Shown here: positions 23,645 to 27,301 of the stretch, piece by piece
Layout of the letters: every line of letters starts with the position of its first letter
Position numbering within the stretch: position 1 is the stretch's first letter
Origin: DATDCY01 sp031406795 [NCBI: Candidatus Rokuibacteriota bacterium]
GTDB lineage: Bacteria > JAUVQV01
Length of the DNA: 27,301 nucleotides
Reading direction: 5' to 3'
NCBI GenBank assembly: GCA_031406795.1
Contig: JANOHV010000177.1
Span: 1-27,301 of the forward strand
Program-made: the position numbers and the translations under genes
Notes under the pieces: generated by a model
Databases searched by the model: none
Told to the model about the DNA's origin: nothing
What the model saw: the letters and a program-made list of their open reading frames with translations, nothing else

Positions 23645-26600
23645 ATGCACGGCGATCGCACGATAAGAGCAACTGGTTTGAAAGCCTTCCTCGGAAGGGT
23701 TCTGGCGTTGAAATCAGCATTCGCCGGCTTCGCCGCCGTGCTGACGCTGGCGGCGCCCGTCCAGGCCATCCAGACCGTGCAGACGTTCTATGTGCCGATT
23801 CCGGAAGAGCATTTCCGTCTCTACGCCAACGCCCAGACGGCCGACGCCACGGTGCCCTGGGAGGAGGACCTCATCCGGTCGGTGGTCTCCATCACCGGCA
23901 CCTTCAACGGGACCGTCATCTACTACGACCAGTGGGAAGATGGTTACGAATACGACATCACCGCCCCGACCCAGAGCACCACGCAGGTCTGGGGCGACAA
24001 CAACCCCGCGAACGGCATGCCTCCCGGGTTCGCCACGGATGTCATCAACGCCGGGGATGTCATCACGCTGACAAACGACGTCCCCTGCTATCCGGCGCGG
24101 GACCAGGGCAATCAGTACTACGACGGCCGGGACAAGATCGCCTGCACCGAGCAGTTGGTGGTCACGCACGCCATGTGGCCCGTCGGCACGCCGTTCGCCA
24201 TCGGGGCGATGCTGGCGGGAGCCGTGGAGGCCTTCGACACCAACAAGTGGGGGACCTCCTACACGGTTCCGGTCGGCCAGGCCGCCTTCGGCGCGGGAAC
24301 CGGGTTCGAGTGGGTTTCGCTCTCCATCATCGCCCAGAAGGACGGTACGGTCGTCGCCGTCGATGCGGATGGGCCCGGCGCGGGGGCCGCGGTCAACTAT
24401 GCGCTGAACCAGGGGGAGATCGCCTACGTCACCACCATCCAGCGCGGGGCCACCGTGACTTCCACCGGCGGACCGGTTCAGGTGAACATGCTCACCTGCG
24501 ACGCGAACACGACCTACAACGGGCGCCTCTTTCCGCTTCTCCCGACGGCCATGTGGGGAAACACCTATTACTGTCCGGTGCCCACGACCCTCGAGGGAGG
24601 CGGCGCGACGGTCACGAACTCCGTCATCCTCTACAACCCCGGAGCGGGAAACATCACCGTGGTCCGTACCGTCGCCGGCGGCGGGACAACGAACATCATC
24701 GTCCCCGCGGGTACGCACATGATCAATGCCATGCCGCAGAACACCGGTGCGCGCTACCAGAGCCTCGGCGGCCAGCCCTTCTATGCGCTGGCGGCGATCG
24801 ACATGAACGGCGTGGTGCACAACTGGGGCTTCACGATGATCGACAGCACCCAGCTGACCACGTCGGCGGTGGTCGGGTGGGCCCCCGGCACCACCGATCT
24901 GGCGCGGGACGCCAGCCCGGTCTGGGTCACCGCGGATCAAGCCACCACGGTCTATGTCGATTACGACGGCGACCCCGCGACCGGACTCCTCGGCCCGGAT
25001 GCCAACGGCCTCAGGTATGACGTTTCCTACGCTCTGGCCGCTTTCGGCTCCCAGAGAGTATTCTCCCCGGGTCCGGCAGGTTCCTACGACCACACCGGCT
25101 ACCGGATCTACACGACCGACAACGCCAAGATCGCCGTCGCCTGGGGCCAGGACGGAAACAGTTCCTCCAGCGGCCAGCTCACCGAGTTCGACCTTGGCAC
25201 CACCGTAATCCCCTACCCCTCGATCACCGCCTACAAGTCGGCGAGCATCGTCGGCGACTTCAACGGAAACGGCTCTCTGGACGCCGGCGAGGTGCTGGAG
25301 TACACGATCCGGGTCTACAACAGCGGCGTCCTGCCGATCTCCGGCATCACGCTGAACGACACGCTGGACGCCAGCGTCACCTACGTCGCCGACACCACGA
25401 CGCTGGACGGGAGCGCGATCCCGGATGACGGTGCGGGCAGCCGCTTCCCGCTGGACGCGCCCGGCTACAACCTGACGACCCCAGCCACGCTGAACCCCGG
25501 TCAGTCGGTCTATTTCGTTTTCCAGGTCACCGCGGCCACGCCGCTCGTCGTGACCAGCATCAACAACAACGCCCGGGTCAACTCGGTCGCCGAGATCTTC
25601 GCGAACCTCCTGGTCACCGCCGCCGCCCAGGGCGGCCTGCAGACCACGAAGACCTCCACTCTGCCGAACAACCCGCTGCTCCCGGACGACATCATCAGCT
25701 ACCGGGTGGATGTGACCAACACCTCCAACGCGCCGCTGACCGGTATCACCCTCACCGATCCGCTGCCCGCGGGGACCGATTACGTCGCCGGCAGCACGGT
25801 TGCGGTCGGCCCATCGCAGAAGCACGTTCTCGACCTCTTCGACACGCTGGCCTATGCCAACCAGGACGGCCCCGGGCAGTGGGCGGGCGACTGGCTGGAG
25901 GTTGACGCCGCCGGCGGCCCCCAGTCCCCCACTGCGGGTAACGTACAGGTGATCAACGGCGAACTGCGCCTGGATGACCCGGCGGGGGCCGCAGGGTCGT
26001 CGGCGGCCAGGCGGGTCGACCTGTCCGTCTACGCGGGAGGCCTGGCCTCTCTGCGCTTCAACTACCGCACCAACCCGTACGTGGTGGCCGGCGACGCCGT
26101 GGTCGTCGAGATCTCCGCCACCGGAGGCGCCCCATACACCGCGTTGGCGACCTTGAACGGCTTCGCCGGCGCCGTCAAGGGATCGCGCTCGTTCGACATC
26201 TCCGCCTACATTTCGGCCAACACCACGGTGCGCTTCCGGGTCAGCGCCGGTTACAACAACGTCCCGCCCCAGAAGTATTTCTACGTCGACCAGGTGCAGA
26301 TCCGGGCGACGGGCGGCACCAAGACCGCGCTGGACCAATTCACCACGCTCACCTACGCCGGAGGCGCCAATTTCTCCGGCCCCTGGAGCGAAACCGACAA
26401 CGCCGGCAACCCGCAGGACCCGGCAACCGGCAGCGTCATGGTCATCGCGAACGCCGGGAATCCGGGTCTGCGTTTTCAGACGCGCAGCGGCGCGCCCAGC
26501 GCGGCAGTCGGCAATGCCGCGACGCGGGCGATCTTCGCCGACGGGGTCGTCGGCGCCACCCTGACTTTCGACGTCGCCGTCGTCAGCGCCCCCGCCGGCA

Positions 26601-27301
26601 CGCTCGCCGCGGAGATCTCGGCGGACGGGACGAACTTTGCCATTCTCGGGATCTACAACGCCGCTGCCGCCGCAAGCTTCGACATCACCCCCTACCTCTC
26701 CGCAGCCACCACGCTGCGGTTCAGGGTGGCCAGCATCAGCGGGAACCAAAACCGCTACTACTTCGTCGACAACGTCCAGGTCGTCGCCGGCAAGCAGCAA
26801 GTCCGGACCTTGGACAACGTCAGCGGCGGGGCCAATCCCGATCTCTTCGACGGCGTTCCCGCGGTGCTGACCGCGCCCGGGGACAACATCGCACTGGCTC
26901 CCGGCGAGACGCTCCGCGTCGATTACCAGGTGAAGGTCCGGACCCCCCCGGACGTCAATCGCGTCGTGAATCTCGTGACCGTGACGTGTTTCGAGAAGAC
27001 GCCCCCGGTCACCGCCCGGACCGTCGACGCCGTCATCGAGGGCGGCGCCATCGGCGATCTGGTCTGGATCGACGCGAACGGCGACGGGACCTTCGACGTC
27101 GGCGAGCAGGGTCTGGTGAACGTCCTGGTCTGGCTCGATCTGGACAACGATGGCACGATCGACGCTGCGGAACCTCAGGCCCTGACCGGCTCCCGCGGCA
27201 CCTATCTCGTCTCCGGCCTCGTGCCGGGAACCTATCGGGTGCGGGTGGACACCGGCACGCTCCCGACGGGGCTGGTCATGTCGGGCGGCGCCAACCCGAG
27301 C
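23645..27301 (+). CDS. Large secreted surface protein with DUF11 and SdrD-B-like domains (5' part)
   Basis: The frame is open from ATG 23645 to the last base (1219 codons), so the 3' end is outside the window. AGGAGG lies four bases before the ATG. Residues 1-41 are a signal peptide (core AFAGFAAVLTLAAP, cleavage after VQA). Residues about 45-525 are a beta-rich region of unassigned family containing YYDQWEDGYEYDI and a few cysteines. A DUF11-type domain at about 527-660 includes a DFNGNGSLDAGE acidic loop. A second DUF11 begins at about 665 (TTKTSTLPNNPLLPDDIISYRV) and is interrupted near 725-1053 by two related modules of about 160 residues, then resumes (LDNVSGGANPDLFDGVP...). An SdrD-B-like domain starts at about 1135 (GDLVWIDANGDGTFDVGE), with further Asp-rich loops that look calcium binding. 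Such proteins are usually adhesins or matrix/surface-layer components. The cell-wall or outer-membrane anchor, if any, is not visible. Confidence 0.9.
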   Translation, partial: MHGDRTIRATGLKAFLGRVLALKSAFAGFAAVLTLAAPVQAIQTVQTFYVPIPEEHFRLYANAQTADATVPWEEDLIRSVVSITGTFNGTVIYYDQWEDGYEYDITAPTQSTTQVWGDNNPANGMPPGFATDVINAGDVITLTNDVPCYPARDQGNQYYDGRDKIACTEQLVVTHAMWPVGTPFAIGAMLAGAVEAFDTNKWGTSYTVPVGQAAFGAGTGFEWVSLSIIAQKDGTVVAVDADGPGAGAAVNYALNQGEIAYVTTIQRGATVTSTGGPVQVNMLTCDANTTYNGRLFPLLPTAMWGNTYYCPVPTTLEGGGATVTNSVILYNPGAGNITVVRTVAGGGTTNIIVPAGTHMINAMPQNTGARYQSLGGQPFYALAAIDMNGVVHNWGFTMIDSTQLTTSAVVGWAPGTTDLARDASPVWVTADQATTVYVDYDGDPATGLLGPDANGLRYDVSYALAAFGSQRVFSPGPAGSYDHTGYRIYTTDNAKIAVAWGQDGNSSSSGQLTEFDLGTTVIPYPSITAYKSASIVGDFNGNGSLDAGEVLEYTIRVYNSGVLPISGITLNDTLDASVTYVADTTTLDGSAIPDDGAGSRFPLDAPGYNLTTPATLNPGQSVYFVFQVTAATPLVVTSINNNARVNSVAEIFANLLVTAAAQGGLQTTKTSTLPNNPLLPDDIISYRVDVTNTSNAPLTGITLTDPLPAGTDYVAGSTVAVGPSQKHVLDLFDTLAYANQDGPGQWAGDWLEVDAAGGPQSPTAGNVQVINGELRLDDPAGAAGSSAARRVDLSVYAGGLASLRFNYRTNPYVVAGDAVVVEISATGGAPYTALATLNGFAGAVKGSRSFDISAYISANTTVRFRVSAGYNNVPPQKYFYVDQVQIRATGGTKTALDQFTTLTYAGGANFSGPWSETDNAGNPQDPATGSVMVIANAGNPGLRFQTRSGAPSAAVGNAATRAIFADGVVGATLTFDVAVVSAPAGTLAAEISADGTNFAILGIYNAAAAASFDITPYLSAATTLRFRVASISGNQNRYYFVDNVQVVAGKQQVRTLDNVSGGANPDLFDGVPAVLTAPGDNIALAPGETLRVDYQVKVRTPPDVNRVVNLVTVTCFEKTPPVTARTVDAVIEGGAIGDLVWIDANGDGTFDVGEQGLVNVLVWLDLDNDGTIDAAEPQALTGSRGTYLVSGLVPGTYRVRVDTGTLPTGLVMSGGANPS
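25823..26800 (+). repeat. Two related inserted modules inside a DUF11 domain
   Basis: Module 1 (about 25823-26320) and module 2 (about 26328-26800) share order and wording at protein level. Each opens with LDxF-T-L-Y and a GPW/GQW segment, has an AEIS/VEIS strand, then SFDI-(S/T)-x-Y-(I/L)-S-A-TT-(V/L)-RFRV, and ends Y(F/Y)VD-(Q/N)-VQ. They look like diverged copies of a jelly-roll-like beta domain. Confidence 0.7.

Noticed and set aside
23684-23698. CCTTCC/GGAAGG inverted repeat as a terminator
   Set aside because: It lies inside the signal-peptide coding part of the surface gene and has no T-tract.
23498-23720. c-di-GMP riboswitch in the leader of the surface-protein gene
   Set aside because: The conserved GEMM core segments are absent; only a short GNRA hairpin is present.
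23714-26800. A 1028-codon open frame on the minus strand opposite the surface-protein gene
   Set aside because: It is a GC-driven antisense shadow: its product is Gly/Val/Arg/Asp rich with no recognisable domain, while the plus strand encodes a signal peptide and known surface domains with a proper ribosome site.

Overview
The window is GC-rich, densely coded DNA from a Gram-negative bacterium. A lipoprotein-type signal peptide, a Wzc-like tyrosine autokinase and an outer-membrane-type polysaccharide export protein all point that way. The exact lineage cannot be read from the sequence; a proteobacterial or deltaproteobacterial-like group would fit, but this is only a guess. No tRNA, rRNA, CRISPR array, insertion sequence or integrase was seen.

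Left end (1-2172, + strand): the 3' end of a TPR-type protein, an FGE/SUMF1-fold lipoprotein that lacks the catalytic cysteines of true formylglycine-generating enzymes, and a small secreted cysteine-rich protein of unknown function.

Main block (2184-23497, - strand, read right to left): one compact exopolysaccharide operon of 17 genes plus a possible 27-codon micro-ORF. In transcription order it encodes a UDP-GlcNAc 2-epimerase (WecB/MnaA type), a Wzx-type flippase, a zinc-ribbon methyltransferase, four GT4 glycosyltransferases, a Wzy/WaaL-type polymerase or ligase, two more GT4 enzymes, an acyltransferase-3 protein, a seventh GT4, a WecG/TagA/CpsF (GT26) transferase, a family-5 nucleotidyltransferase-like protein, a WecA/TagO/MraY-type initiating phosphosugar transferase with an extra C-terminal domain, an export protein with four SLBB domains, and a Wzc-like polysaccharide co-polymerase/BY-kinase. 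Most junctions are stop/start overlaps (ATGA, GTGA, TTGA), so one transcript with translational coupling is likely. A near-consensus sigma-70 promoter sits at the start of the export gene and may give separate control of the export/kinase pair.

Logic of the operon: the WecA-like protein loads a sugar phosphate (probably GlcNAc-1-P) on undecaprenyl phosphate. The epimerase makes UDP-ManNAc and the TagA-like protein adds it. The GT4 enzymes extend the unit, and the methyl- and acyltransferases decorate it. Wzx flips it, Wzy polymerises it, and the SLBB protein with the kinase exports it and sets chain length.

Right end (23645-27301, + strand, divergent from the operon): the first 1219 codons of a very large secreted surface protein. 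It has a signal peptide, a long beta-rich N-terminal region, two DUF11-type domains (the second split by two inserted repeat modules) and an SdrD-B-like calcium-binding-type domain. The gene runs off the window. A 147-bp AT-richer intergenic region separates it from the operon and should hold both promoters.
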